Of a stretch of 64,000 nt of DNA, positions 34,804-43,205 are shown piece after piece; positions within the stretch are counted from its first letter, which is position 1; each line of letters starts with the position of its first letter. Made by a program: the position numbers and the translations under genes. The DNA lies in the NCBI GenBank assembly GCA_902586485.1, contig CACIHO010000006.1:1-64000 (forward strand), read 5' to 3'. Under the pieces are notes generated by a model, which saw only the letters and a list, made by a program, of their open reading frames with translations, was not told the DNA's origin and did not search any database. This DNA comes from an uncultured Pelagibacteraceae bacterium (GTDB taxonomy: Bacteria; Pseudomonadota; Alphaproteobacteria; Pelagibacterales; Pelagibacteraceae).

Positions 34804-35838
34804 TTATTGATCCCAAATTGAAGTCCATAAAGTATTTCCATTCATGTCACCAATAAATATACTTGATTTATCATCAGTCATTGCGATTGCACTAACTTCA
34901 GAACCTGTGAAACTTCTAATTATTATAGTGTTATTCTCATTTTCAATTTGAGATAAAAAAACAGAGCCATCACTCAAACCAGCAAAAATTGCTTTTTCAT
35001 CTGGGAATGGTTCTATAAATGTAACTTGATTATTACCTACATAAGGAACACAAATAGGTGTGCGTCCCATAGGTCCCTCACCATCAAAAGGCCAGCATAT
35101 TGCATCTATTGCTCCTGATGTTGCCAAGTAACTTGTGTCATCAATAAATGCAAAACTTTTGACTTTTGAGCCATATCCTGACATAGTAAAATCAAGCTTA
35201 TCTTTTAAACGCCAGCAACGAAGTACATTTTCTTGCATGGACGTAACCAAGTATTTACCATCTGGGCTAAAACTCACTTTATTGTGAGAACCTTTCCAAT
35301 CTAATTTTGTTGATTTCCATTTATTGCTGTAATCTTTTTTCCAAATTGTAACACCCCCGTATCTAGATACAGCCAACCTTCTTCCTTTAGCATCAAATGC
35401 TAAACCTCCAATTGTACTATCATGATTTAAAGATTTTGGTTCTTTTTTATTTTTATCCCAATAATAAACTACCTTACCTGAAGAACAAACTAAGTTTCCA
35501 TTATGTGCTGTAACATGATCTACCCATCGTGAACCAAAGTTTGCAATTTTATTTATTTCTCCGTTAAGTGAAATTTTTAAAAAATAACCATCATCACCAC
35601 CAGTTAAAATATTATCACCATCTTTTGCCATGCAAAGAATAACACCTTTATGAGCCTTTAACGTTTTGTGTTTTTCTTCAGAACTAAAAATTCTTATAGT
35701 ACCATCACCAAAACCAGCAGCTATATTATTACCAATTGAAACCGCACAAGTTACTGGAACTCCAATTTCTAACTGAATTCCTCTTTGTTCAAATTTAGTT
35801 TTATCTAACTCTGGAAATTGATTTAAATCAGTTGTCAT
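34804..35838 (-). CDS. WD40-repeat protein in the zinc operon
   Basis: 344 aa forming a beta-propeller of about seven blades. Repeats are visible as GDGTIRIFSSEEKHKTLKAH, HNGNLVCSSGKVVYYWD, HNKVSFSPDGKYLVTSMQ, ENVLRCWRL and IFIGDMNGNTLWTSIWD. No signal peptide, so cytoplasmic, with no enzymatic domain. It overlaps the COG0523 GTPase gene by four bases, so the two are translationally coupled. I infer a scaffold or partner for the GTPase in zinc delivery; I recall COG0523/WD40 pairings elsewhere in alphaproteobacteria but cannot verify that here. Confidence 0.85.
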   Translation of the reverse strand: MTTDLNQFPELDKTKFEQRGIQLEIGVPVTCAVSIGNNIAAGFGDGTIRIFSSEEKHKTLKAHKGVILCMAKDGDNILTGGDDGYFLKISLNGEINKIANFGSRWVDHVTAHNGNLVCSSGKVVYYWDKNKKEPKSLNHDSTIGGLAFDAKGRRLAVSRYGGVTIWKKDYSNKWKSTKLDWKGSHNKVSFSPDGKYLVTSMQENVLRCWRLKDKLDFTMSGYGSKVKSFAFIDDTSYLATSGAIDAICWPFDGEGPMGRTPICVPYVGNNQVTFIEPFPDEKAIFAGLSDGSVFLSQIENENNTIIIRSFTGSEVSAIAMTDDKSSIFIGDMNGNTLWTSIWDQ

Positions 35839-36806
35839 TCTGATTTACAGGCTTCAAATCCTTCTTTTAAATTCATAGTTTCTAAGTTACGTCCAATAAA
35901 CACTAGTCGTGAACTACGTTCTTTATTTTCAGGCCATTTTCCCATAGGAGAAGCATCCATCAACATATGAACACCCTGAAATACATATCGATCATTTTCA
36001 CCTTTAAAATCAAGTATTCCTTTAGTTCTCATAATATCTTGACCTTTTGTCTGCAAAAGTTTTCCAAACCAGTTTTGAAATTTTTCCATGTCTAAAGGTT
36101 TGTCAGATACGAATGATAAACTTGTAACATCATCATCATGCTCATGATCATGATCTGACTCAAGAAAATCTGGTTCTACCTCTAAAATACGTTTTAAACT
36201 AAAAGCATCAAGATTAAGAATTTCCTTTAGTGGTGCTCCACATTTTGTTGTTTTAATAATTTTAGCAAAAGGATTAATTTTACGAATTCTCTTTGTTACT
36301 ACGTCTATATTCTCATCTTTCACAAGATCTATTTTGTTTAGTAATATTACATCACCAAAAGCAATTTGTTCCTCAGCTTCGTGATGATCTTCAATTTGTG
36401 AGCTTAGATGAACTGCATCAGCAACTGTAACAATTGCATCTAGCTTTGTTTTATTTGCCACATCTTGATCTACAAAGAAGGTTTGAGCTACAGGAGCTGG
36501 ATCTGCTAAACCTGTTGTTTCAACTATAATTGCATCAAGTTTATCAGCTCGCTTCATTAACCCACTAAGTATTCTAATTAGGTCACCTCTGACTGTGCAG
36601 CATATACAGCCATTGTTCATTTCAAAAACTTCCTCGTCAGCATCCACCACAAGGTCATTATCAATACCTTGTTCACCAAATTCATTTACAATAACGGCGT
36701 ACTTTTGGCCGTGCTGTTCTGTTAGAATTCTATTAAGAAGTGTTGTTTTTCCAGCACCAAGAAAACCTGTTAAAACAGTAACAGGTACTTGGTGCTTGTT
36801 TTCCAT
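35835..36806 (-). CDS. COG0523 (CobW/ZNG1-type) zinc-chaperone GTPase
   Basis: 323 aa GTPase. Walker A GFLGAGKTTLLN, the family CxCC metal site in NNGCICCTVRGDL, ETTGLADPAPV, the NKID specificity motif (LLNKIDLV), and a histidine-rich linker DHDHEHDDD before the CobW C-terminal domain. These proteins move zinc to client enzymes at low zinc. It lies nine bases behind znuA and shares its Zur-controlled promoter, so zinc is much more likely than cobalamin synthesis. The client enzyme is unknown. Confidence 0.9.
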   Translation of the reverse strand: MENKHQVPVTVLTGFLGAGKTTLLNRILTEQHGQKYAVIVNEFGEQGIDNDLVVDADEEVFEMNNGCICCTVRGDLIRILSGLMKRADKLDAIIVETTGLADPAPVAQTFFVDQDVANKTKLDAIVTVADAVHLSSQIEDHHEAEEQIAFGDVILLNKIDLVKDENIDVVTKRIRKINPFAKIIKTTKCGAPLKEILNLDAFSLKRILEVEPDFLESDHDHEHDDDVTSLSFVSDKPLDMEKFQNWFGKLLQTKGQDIMRTKGILDFKGENDRYVFQGVHMLMDASPMGKWPENKERSSRLVFIGRNLETMNLKEGFEACKSE

Positions 36807-36815
36807 TAATAACGA

Positions 36816-37907
36816 TTAGCAACCTTTAAAGGATGCAGACATGTTTCTTATTAAATCAAAGTATAATGATTTTCCTGGATTTAAAGTAGCTCCCAAAGGA
36901 TCCACTACTCCAGTTTTAATATTCATGTCTTTTGCAACCGCTTTAATGATATCAGGGTTAAATTGAGGTTCAGAAAATACACAAGCAACTTTATCGTGTT
37001 CAATTATCTCTCTGATTTCTGCTAGTTGTTCTGCTCCAGGCATTACATCTGTATTAACAGTAAAAGCACCTAATATATTTACATTAAATCTTTCTTCAAA
37101 ATATTGGTAAGCGTCATGGAATACAATAGAAGAAACACTGCTACTTAAATCAGTCATCACATCGATTGTAAGTTTATCGATTTCTTTTAAGGCTTTAGAT
37201 AAATTACTTTTGTACTTAGCTTCATTCTTAGGATCATTTTCAATTAAATGCTCAACCATCTCATTTAATATTACTTTTGCATTAATTGGATCTAACCAAA
37301 TGTGTGGATCAAATTCTCCATGTGCATGTCCTTCATGATCGTCATGCCCATGATCATCGTGATCATCTTCTTTTTTACCGTGATCATCATGATCGTCATG
37401 TCCATGATCGTCTTCCTTTTTACCATGATCATCGTGGTCGTGATCATCTTCTTTTTTACCGTGATCATCGTGATCATGATCGTCTTCCTTTTTACCATGA
37501 TCATCGTGGTCGTCATGTCCGTGATCGTCATGATCATCAAAAATGTTTCTTTCTCTAAACTTTAATACCTGTAATCCTTTGATTTCCATTAATTCAATTT
37601 TTTCAGCTTTTTTAGCGATTGAATTTAATGGTTTTTCCAAAAAATTTTCTAAATCTTCTCCAACCCAGAATATCAAGTCAGCATTTTGAAGCATTTTTGC
37701 ATGTGAAGGTTTCATTGCAAATCCATGAGGAGACGCATAACCATCTACAATTAAATCTGGTTTAGCAACACCATCCATTAAGTAACTGGCTAATGAATGA
37801 ATTGGTTTAATAGAAGCAACTACTTTGATTTCAGCGTTTACTGATGTAAAGAATGTTAAAAATGATAGGATAGATAGTATAAAAGGTATTTTTTTTAGAG
37901 TTTTCAT
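36816..37907 (-). CDS. znuA: zinc ABC transporter substrate-binding protein
   Basis: Periplasmic zinc-binding protein, 363 aa. Signal peptide at residues 1-25 (ending TSVNA), then EIKVVASIKPIHSLA. The cluster-A1 ligands include His in YASPHGFAMKPSHA and in FDPHIWLDPINAK, with FHDAYQYF and FSEPQF further on. Between about residues 118 and 195 lies an extreme His/Asp/Lys loop (DDHGKKEDDHDH units), longer than in most ZnuA proteins, which probably buffers zinc. It diverges from znuC over two Zur-like sites. Confidence 0.94.
   Translation of the reverse strand: MKTLKKIPFILSILSFLTFFTSVNAEIKVVASIKPIHSLASYLMDGVAKPDLIVDGYASPHGFAMKPSHAKMLQNADLIFWVGEDLENFLEKPLNSIAKKAEKIELMEIKGLQVLKFRERNIFDDHDDHGHDDHDDHGKKEDDHDHDDHGKKEDDHDHDDHGKKEDDHGHDDHDDHGKKEDDHDDHGHDDHEGHAHGEFDPHIWLDPINAKVILNEMVEHLIENDPKNEAKYKSNLSKALKEIDKLTIDVMTDLSSSVSSIVFHDAYQYFEERFNVNILGAFTVNTDVMPGAEQLAEIREIIEHDKVACVFSEPQFNPDIIKAVAKDMNIKTGVVDPLGATLNPGKSLYFDLIRNMSASFKGC
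37340..37545 (-). repeat. coding minisatellite for the ZnuA histidine loop
   Basis: Four KKEDD units are encoded at 37366, 37411, 37447 and 37483 (spacings 45, 36 and 36 bases). They alternate between two sequence variants (TCTTCTTTTTT and TCTTCCTTTTT), which suggests duplication of a two-unit block. The remaining sequence is built from GATCAT/GATCGT triplet pairs. Slippage would change loop length in 3-base steps without a frameshift. Confidence 0.85.
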
Positions 37908-37926
37908 AATAAAATATTTAATTGGT

Positions 37927-37959
37927 TGTTATAATATAACATTATGTAATAATATAACA
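37927..37959. promoter_or_regulatory. two tandem Zur-box-like palindromes
   Basis: Site 1 (37927-37941) is TGTTATA-A-TATAACA, a perfect palindrome around its central base. Site 2 (37945-37959), TGTAATA-A-TATAACA, is the same with one mismatched pair. The centres are 18 bases apart. The sequence matches the alphaproteobacterial Zur operator type (GTTATA-N-TATAAC). They fill the 71-base gap between znuA and znuC, so one repressor could shut both directions when zinc is sufficient. Confidence 0.82.
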
Positions 37960-37978
37960 TTTAGAAGTCAAGCAATAT

Positions 37979-38725
37979 ATGAACACTGAAAACAACATAT
38001 TAGTAAAATTATATAATGCTGGTTTTAAGCAGAATAATAAGTGGTTAGTTGAAGGAGTTTCTTTAACAGTGGAGAAGGGTAAAATTGTTACACTTATTGG
38101 TCCCAATGGTTCAGGCAAAAGCACTACTGCAAAAATTGCTTTAGGTATTTATAAAAATATTGAGGGTAATGTTGAAAAATACACTAACAAAGTTGGATAT
38201 GTTCCTCAAAAAATTTCAATAGATTGGACCCTACCTTTAAGAGTTTGTGATTTTATGTTACTTACAGAAACTATTAGTGAAAAAGATATAGATGAGGCTT
38301 TATCATTAACTGGTGTAATTCATTTAAAAAATAAGAATTTAGGAAATCTTTCAGGAGGAGAGTTTCAAAGAGTTTTAATAGCACGAGCAATTTCAAAAAA
38401 ACCTGAATTACTTGTACTAGATGAACCTGTACAAGGAGTAGATTATACAGGTGAAATAGCATTATATGAATTAATCAAAAATATTTCAGATACTTTGAGT
38501 TGTGGTATTTTATTAATTTCACATGATTTGCATACAGTTATGACAGCAACTGATCATGTGGTTTGTTTAAATGGCCACGTATGTTGCTCTGGATCACCAA
38601 TGGATGTTGCAAAAAATAATGAATACAAAGCTCTATTTGGAGAAAAAGCTTCCCAAATTTTAACAGTGTACGAACATAAACATGACCATGTTCATTCTGA
38701 TGAGGGCGAAATAAAAAAAAATTAA
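37979..38725 (+). CDS. znuC: zinc ABC transporter ATP-binding protein
   Basis: ATPase of the ZnuABC importer, 248 aa. Walker A GPNGSGKSTTAK, Q-loop VGYVPQKISIDWTLPL, signature NLSGGEFQRVL, Walker B LLVLDEPVQGVDY, switch histidine ISHDLHTVM. The C terminus carries a small histidine cluster (YEHKHDHVHSDEGE), as in many zinc ATPases. Followed after one base by znuB. Confidence 0.94.
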   Translation: MNTENNILVKLYNAGFKQNNKWLVEGVSLTVEKGKIVTLIGPNGSGKSTTAKIALGIYKNIEGNVEKYTNKVGYVPQKISIDWTLPLRVCDFMLLTETISEKDIDEALSLTGVIHLKNKNLGNLSGGEFQRVLIARAISKKPELLVLDEPVQGVDYTGEIALYELIKNISDTLSCGILLISHDLHTVMTATDHVVCLNGHVCCSGSPMDVAKNNEYKALFGEKASQILTVYEHKHDHVHSDEGEIKKN

Positions 38726-38726
38726 T

Positions 38727-39530
38727 ATGTTTGATGATTTTTTTGTAAGAGCATTATTTGCAGGAATAGGAATTGCATTTGTAACAGGACCATTAGGTTG
38801 TTTTGTAGTATGGAGAAGATTATCTTATTTTGGTGATACACTAGCTCATTCAGCGCTTCTTGGAGTGACAATGGCATATACTTTAGATTTAAATATAGCT
38901 ATTTCAGTGTTTTTAATTTCTTCAGTAATCGCATTAATTCTAATTCAACTGCAGAAAAAAACTAATTTACCTGGGGACGCTTTGCTTGGTCTTTTAGCAC
39001 ATTCCTCATTAGCTGTTGGATTAGTAGTTATTGGTTTTTTAACATTTATTCGTTTTGATATTATGGGTCTATTATTTGGCGACATATTAGCTGTAACAAC
39101 TGATGACTTATTAATTATCTGGACTGGTGGAGCATTAATTTTATTAGTTCTAAAACTGATTTGGAAACCATTGTTTGCATCAACAGTTAATTATGAATTA
39201 GCTGAGGCAGAAGGTTTAAATCCAGATAGAGCGAAAGCAATATTTACAATTTTGATGGCTGCTGTAATTGCAATATCAATTAAAATGGTTGGTCTATTGT
39301 TAATTACAGGTATGCTAATTATACCTGCTGCTATGGCTAGAAATATCTCAGATAGTCCACAAAAAATGGTTATATTTTCAATTATTGGTGGATTGCTGTC
39401 TGTTGTATTAGGTTTGTATTCGTCATTAGAATTTAATACATCTTCAGGACCATCAATAATAGCTGCCTCGTTAGCTTTATTCATACTATCTTTATTTAAA
39501 ATAAAACAATCGATTAAATTGAAAAACTGA
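38727..39530 (+). CDS. znuB: zinc ABC transporter permease
   Basis: ABC-3 family permease, 267 aa, about seven to eight membrane helices. The early segment FVVWRRLSYFGDTLAHSALLG and the helix LLITGMLIIPAAMARNIS are characteristic of ZnuB/MntB. Partner of ZnuC, whose gene ends one base before. Confidence 0.94.
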   Translation: MFDDFFVRALFAGIGIAFVTGPLGCFVVWRRLSYFGDTLAHSALLGVTMAYTLDLNIAISVFLISSVIALILIQLQKKTNLPGDALLGLLAHSSLAVGLVVIGFLTFIRFDIMGLLFGDILAVTTDDLLIIWTGGALILLVLKLIWKPLFASTVNYELAEAEGLNPDRAKAIFTILMAAVIAISIKMVGLLLITGMLIIPAAMARNISDSPQKMVIFSIIGGLLSVVLGLYSSLEFNTSSGPSIIAASLALFILSLFKIKQSIKLKN

Positions 39531-39554
39531 TAACATATTGATAAGAATTTAAAG

Positions 39555-39953
39555 ATGCAAAAAGAACATAACCTTTCTAAAAATCAAAAAATTATTTTTG
39601 ACTTAATTGATAAATCTGGTGGACCAATGAAAGCTTATTCAATCCTTTTTAATGTTCAAAAAAAAGGAATTAAAGCGCCACTACAAGTTTACAGAGCATT
39701 AGATAAATTAGTTGAAATAGGAAAAATCCATAAAATTGAAAGCAGAAATGCTTTTATAGCTTGTCAAAATTCAAGCTGTCAGGTTTCAAAAGCAACAGCT
39801 TTTTCAATTTGCGAAAGTTGTGAGAATGTATCAGAAATAAGTAATTTAAAACTTTCAAAATATTTATCTAACTTTTCAGATAACTCTGGAATGAAATATA
39901 GCAAATACAATTTAGAATTTTTTGGTTTATGTAAAAAATGTAAATCAAAATAA
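39555..39953 (+). CDS. zur: Fur-family zinc uptake regulator
   Basis: 132 aa winged-helix regulator. It has the Fur-type DNA-binding half (YRALDKLVEIGKIHKIES) and paired cysteines of the structural zinc site (CQNSSCQVS and CESCENV, with a further FFGLCKKC at the end). Cotranscribed with znuCB, it most likely represses at the two palindromes upstream of znuC. It lacks the usual His-rich stretch of Fur, which supports Zur over Fur. One-base overlap with the next gene. Confidence 0.88.
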   Translation: MQKEHNLSKNQKIIFDLIDKSGGPMKAYSILFNVQKKGIKAPLQVYRALDKLVEIGKIHKIESRNAFIACQNSSCQVSKATAFSICESCENVSEISNLKLSKYLSNFSDNSGMKYSKYNLEFFGLCKKCKSK

Positions 39954-40951
39954 TGGGGACAGTTTCATTAACTTTAGACGAAATATTTGAACTAGCTAAA
40001 AAAACTCTTTTGGCAAATGGTTGTGATGATGAAACAGCATCAATTTTATCAGACTTAATTAGAAATGCTGAAAGAGATGGTTCTGTATCACACGGTTTAT
40101 TTAGATTGCCAGCATACGTTACTGGTCTTAAAGGCGGAAAGATTAATGGTAAGGGTAAACCTGAGATAAAAAAAATATCTCTATCTGTAATAAAAGTTGA
40201 AGGTAATAATTGTTTAGCACCCGTTGTATTAAATAAAGGTTTGCCAGAATTAGCAAAAGCAGCAAAAGAAAATGGTGTTGCGGTATTAGCAATAAATAAT
40301 TCACATCATATGGCTGCTATGTGGCCTGAAACAGAAAAATTAGCAGAAGAAGGTTTGGTTGCATTTGCTTGTACATCTTACAAGCCTGCTGTAGCACCTG
40401 CTGGTGCAATAAAACCTTTATTTGGAACAAACCCAATTTCATTTGCTTGGCCACGTCCTGGTAAAACGCCTGTTGTTTATGATATGGCAACTGCTTCAAT
40501 GGCGATGGGAGAAGTTCAAGTTGCTAAAAGAGAAGGGCACAAAGTTCCACTTGGAACTGGTTTAACTAAAGATGGTAAAGAAACAACTGATCCGGGGGAA
40601 ATTGCTGATGGTGGAGTTTTATTACCTTTTGGTGGTTACAAAGGATCTGCAATTGCAATGATGGTAGAATTAATGGCAGGTTCATTAGTTGGAGATAATT
40701 TTAGTTTTGAAACAGCTGCTAAAGACAATAATGATGGTGGTCCTCCAAGTGGTGGTGAATTTATACTAGCCATTAACCCAGATAAAACTTCAGGAACTAA
40801 TTGGCAAAAACATGCTGAGGAATTTTTTGAAAAAATGAAATCATTGGGTGAAGTAAGATTACCTGGAGAAAGACGTCACAAGAATAGAATGGATACTGGT
40901 CCAAGAAATATTAACGAAGAATTAGTAAATAAAATTAAATCTTTAAGCTAA
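39953..40951 (+). CDS. Ldh2-family malate/L-lactate-type dehydrogenase
   Basis: 332-aa NAD(P)H-dependent 2-oxoacid reductase of the malate/L-lactate/ureidoglycolate dehydrogenase family, which also includes delta-1-piperideine-2-carboxylate reductase. Motifs: SHGLFRLPAYVTGLKGGKIN, AINNSHHMAAMWPETE, KPLFGTNPISFAWPRPG, and LPFGGYKGSAIAMMVELM. The substrate cannot be assigned. It begins on the zur stop (TAATG), so it is at least partly cotranscribed with the zinc genes, which is an odd partner. The 3' end overlaps xth by nine bases. Confidence 0.85.
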   Translation: MGTVSLTLDEIFELAKKTLLANGCDDETASILSDLIRNAERDGSVSHGLFRLPAYVTGLKGGKINGKGKPEIKKISLSVIKVEGNNCLAPVVLNKGLPELAKAAKENGVAVLAINNSHHMAAMWPETEKLAEEGLVAFACTSYKPAVAPAGAIKPLFGTNPISFAWPRPGKTPVVYDMATASMAMGEVQVAKREGHKVPLGTGLTKDGKETTDPGEIADGGVLLPFGGYKGSAIAMMVELMAGSLVGDNFSFETAAKDNNDGGPPSGGEFILAINPDKTSGTNWQKHAEEFFEKMKSLGEVRLPGERRHKNRMDTGPRNINEELVNKIKSLS

Positions 40952-41719
40952 ATTAATCTCAATTGGTGTGTGATCAGAAGGCTTTTCTCTTCCACGTGGA
41001 TCTTTATTAATATTAATATCTTTAATTTGATCAATTATAGAATTTGAAACTAAAAAATGATCAATCCTCATGCCATTATTTTTTTGCCATGCGCCTCTCA
41101 TATAATCCCAAAATGTATATCCTTCTTTATCTTCATAAAAATGTCTGTAGACATCATTAAAACCAAGATTAATCATTTCTCTAAATTTTTTTCTTATTTC
41201 AAGTCTGTACAAAGCATCGTCTTCGAAACTTTTAACATTATAAACATCTTCTGCTGAAGGGATAATATTGAAATCACCAGCTAAAATAATATTTGAATTT
41301 TTTTTAGATAAAGTTTTTAATTGCCTTATTAATTGATTAAGCCAATCTTTTTTATAATCGTATTTTTCAGTATCTACAGGATTACCATTAGGGGTGTAAA
41401 TATTTATTAATTGTATATTTTTTTTCTTATGTTCAAATTCAGCTGAAATTATTCTTGATTGTTTTAACTTATCCTTAATTAAATCTGTTTTGACATTTTT
41501 TATTTTATTTTTAGATATAATTGCTACACCATTGTAACTTTTTTGACCAAATACATAACTTTCATAGTCCATTGATGAAAAATCATCATACGGAAAATTA
41601 ACATCTTCAGTTTTGATTTCCTGCATCATTAAAATATCAGGTTTATATTTTAATAAATAGCTTTTGATATTTTCAATTCTTGCTCTTACCGAGTTTACAT
41701 TCCAAGATGAAATGAGCAT
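40943..41719 (-). CDS. xth: exodeoxyribonuclease III
   Basis: AP endonuclease and 3'-5' exonuclease in base excision repair. Motifs: ISSWNVNSVRARIENI, MMQEIKTED (metal Glu), LINIYTPNG, ILAGDFNIIP (DxN), and C-terminal MRIDHFLVS and SDHTPIEINLA with the catalytic histidine. I start at ATG 41719, which overlaps the erpA stop, giving 258 aa; the upstream in-frame extension is erpA sequence in another frame. Confidence 0.94.
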   Translation of the reverse strand: MLISSWNVNSVRARIENIKSYLLKYKPDILMMQEIKTEDVNFPYDDFSSMDYESYVFGQKSYNGVAIISKNKIKNVKTDLIKDKLKQSRIISAEFEHKKKNIQLINIYTPNGNPVDTEKYDYKKDWLNQLIRQLKTLSKKNSNIILAGDFNIIPSAEDVYNVKSFEDDALYRLEIRKKFREMINLGFNDVYRHFYEDKEGYTFWDYMRGAWQKNNGMRIDHFLVSNSIIDQIKDININKDPRGREKPSDHTPIEINLA

Positions 41720-42036
41720 TAAAGCGAGAAAGAAACTCCACAACCACATGAAGATTTGGTTTGTGGATTAGATATTTTAAATTGTTCACCTATAAGTTCA
41801 GAAACATAATCAACTTCAGATCCTTTAAGCAAATCAGCTGAAGTTTTATCAATTAAAATATTTTGATAATTTAAATCATCATCTTGTTTTGATTTATCAA
41901 ATGTAAATTCATATTGAAAACCAGAGCATCCTCCACCTTTGATAGCGATTCTAAAGAATGACCCTTTGTCTTTTTTTGATAACAAATTATCTATTTGTTT
42001 TAACGCTTTATCCGTAAATTTAATTTCTTTAATCAT
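41719..42036 (-). CDS. erpA: A-type iron-sulfur cluster insertion protein
   Basis: 105 aa HesB/IscA-type carrier that hands Fe-S clusters to apo-enzymes. The three conserved cysteines are present in KGGGCSGFQYE and SSCGCGVSF. It is placed as ErpA rather than IscA by its position beside dgt and argS, a common alphaproteobacterial arrangement, and not in an isc/suf operon. It is translationally coupled to xth. Confidence 0.9.
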   Translation of the reverse strand: MIKEIKFTDKALKQIDNLLSKKDKGSFFRIAIKGGGCSGFQYEFTFDKSKQDDDLNYQNILIDKTSADLLKGSEVDYVSELIGEQFKISNPQTKSSCGCGVSFSL

Positions 42037-42058
42037 GTCTGAACACTGATATTACTAA

Positions 42059-42064
42059 TATAAT
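42059..42064 (+). promoter_or_regulatory. -10 box for the dgt operon
   Basis: A consensus TATAAT lies 22 bases before the dgt ATG in the 50-base divergent gap with erpA. No convincing -35 hexamer is visible at 17 bases. It would start a short leader for dgt, argS and the genes behind. Confidence 0.45.
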
Positions 42065-42086
42065 ACTTAATTATTTAAATTAAAGG

Positions 42087-43205
42087 ATGAAAAAAGACAC
42101 TTTGTTAGGCGTATTTAAAAGTAAAGGCAGACTTAATAAAGAAGCTAATTCAAAATACAGATCTCCTTTTCAACGTGACAGAGATCGAATAATTCATAGC
42201 GCTTCATTTAGAAGATTAAAGCATAAAACCCAAGTATTTGTTAATACAGAAGGGGATCATTTTAGAACCAGGATTACTCATTCAATTGAAGTTGCTCAAA
42301 TAGCAAGATCAATTGCAAAATATTTAAAATTAAATGAAGATTTAGCAGAAACCTTAAGCCTTGCTCATGATTTAGGTCACACCCCGTTTGGCCATGCTGG
42401 AGAGGATGCTTTAGATGAATGTATGCAAAATTACGGTGGTTTCGATCACAATCTTCAGACACTAAGAATAGTAATGTTTTTAGAGAATAAATATTTTAAA
42501 TTTGCTGGATTAAATTTAACTCTCGAAACTTTAGAGGGACTTTTAAAACATAATGGACCAGTAGATGATCTAAGTATGATCAATAAACTAATTGGTTTAA
42601 GAGTTTTCAAAAATAAGATTAAATTTAATACTTATCCATCATTAGAAGCTCAAATATCAGCTATATCAGATGATATTGCATATAATAATCATGATATTCA
42701 AGATGGAATTAAAGCAAACTTATTTAAACTTGAGGAATTAGTTGAATTAGTTTTTTTTAAAGACATTTATCAAAAATATAAAAAAAAAATTAATAAAAAA
42801 AATTATAAAATTGCTATTTATCAAATCATCAGAGATTCAATAGATATTATGATTAGAGATTTACTAATTAATACAGAAAAAAATATTAAAAAATTTAAAA
42901 TTAATTCATTTAAAGATGTGTCAAAATCAAATCAATTAATAGTTTCTTTTTCAGATAAAATACAAAATTCAGAACAAGAAATCAGATCATTTTTAAGACA
43001 TAGAATGTATGACAATAAATCAGTGCTTAATAAGAATCAAAGAGGTAAAATGATAATTAATAAATTATTTAAAATAATTAAATCGAATCCTAGAAAATTT
43101 CTTACTAAAGAGCAATTGACTAAAAACAAATATAGAGCTATTTCAGATTTTATATCTGGTATGACAGATAGATACGCAATTAACCTTTATAACGATAATA
43201 AATGA
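42087..43205 (+). CDS. dgt: deoxyguanosinetriphosphate triphosphohydrolase-like protein
   Basis: HD-domain dNTPase that splits dNTPs to nucleoside and triphosphate. Starts with SPFQRDRDRIIHSASFRRLKHK-type sequence, metal site in RITHSIEVAQIAR and AHDLGHTPFGHAGEDAL, then ISDDIAYNNHDIQDG. 372 aa, the shorter alphaproteobacterial form. AAAGGA precedes the ATG. It overlaps argS by four bases. Confidence 0.92.
   Translation: MKKDTLLGVFKSKGRLNKEANSKYRSPFQRDRDRIIHSASFRRLKHKTQVFVNTEGDHFRTRITHSIEVAQIARSIAKYLKLNEDLAETLSLAHDLGHTPFGHAGEDALDECMQNYGGFDHNLQTLRIVMFLENKYFKFAGLNLTLETLEGLLKHNGPVDDLSMINKLIGLRVFKNKIKFNTYPSLEAQISAISDDIAYNNHDIQDGIKANLFKLEELVELVFFKDIYQKYKKKINKKNYKIAIYQIIRDSIDIMIRDLLINTEKNIKKFKINSFKDVSKSNQLIVSFSDKIQNSEQEIRSFLRHRMYDNKSVLNKNQRGKMIINKLFKIIKSNPRKFLTKEQLTKNKYRAISDFISGMTDRYAINLYNDNK

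Noticed and set aside
35835-36806. CobW as a cobalamin-synthesis gene
   Set aside because: It shares the Zur-controlled znuA operon and has the CxCC and His-rich zinc features; no cob genes are near.
37340-37545. Repeats as a CRISPR array
   Set aside because: Units are imperfect, in frame with znuA and without unique spacers; no cas genes nearby.
37286-37565. Plus-strand and second minus-strand frames of 82-90 aa across the ZnuA loop
   Set aside because: They are by-products of the GATCAT-type repeats, with one-sided composition; the znuA frame explains the sequence.
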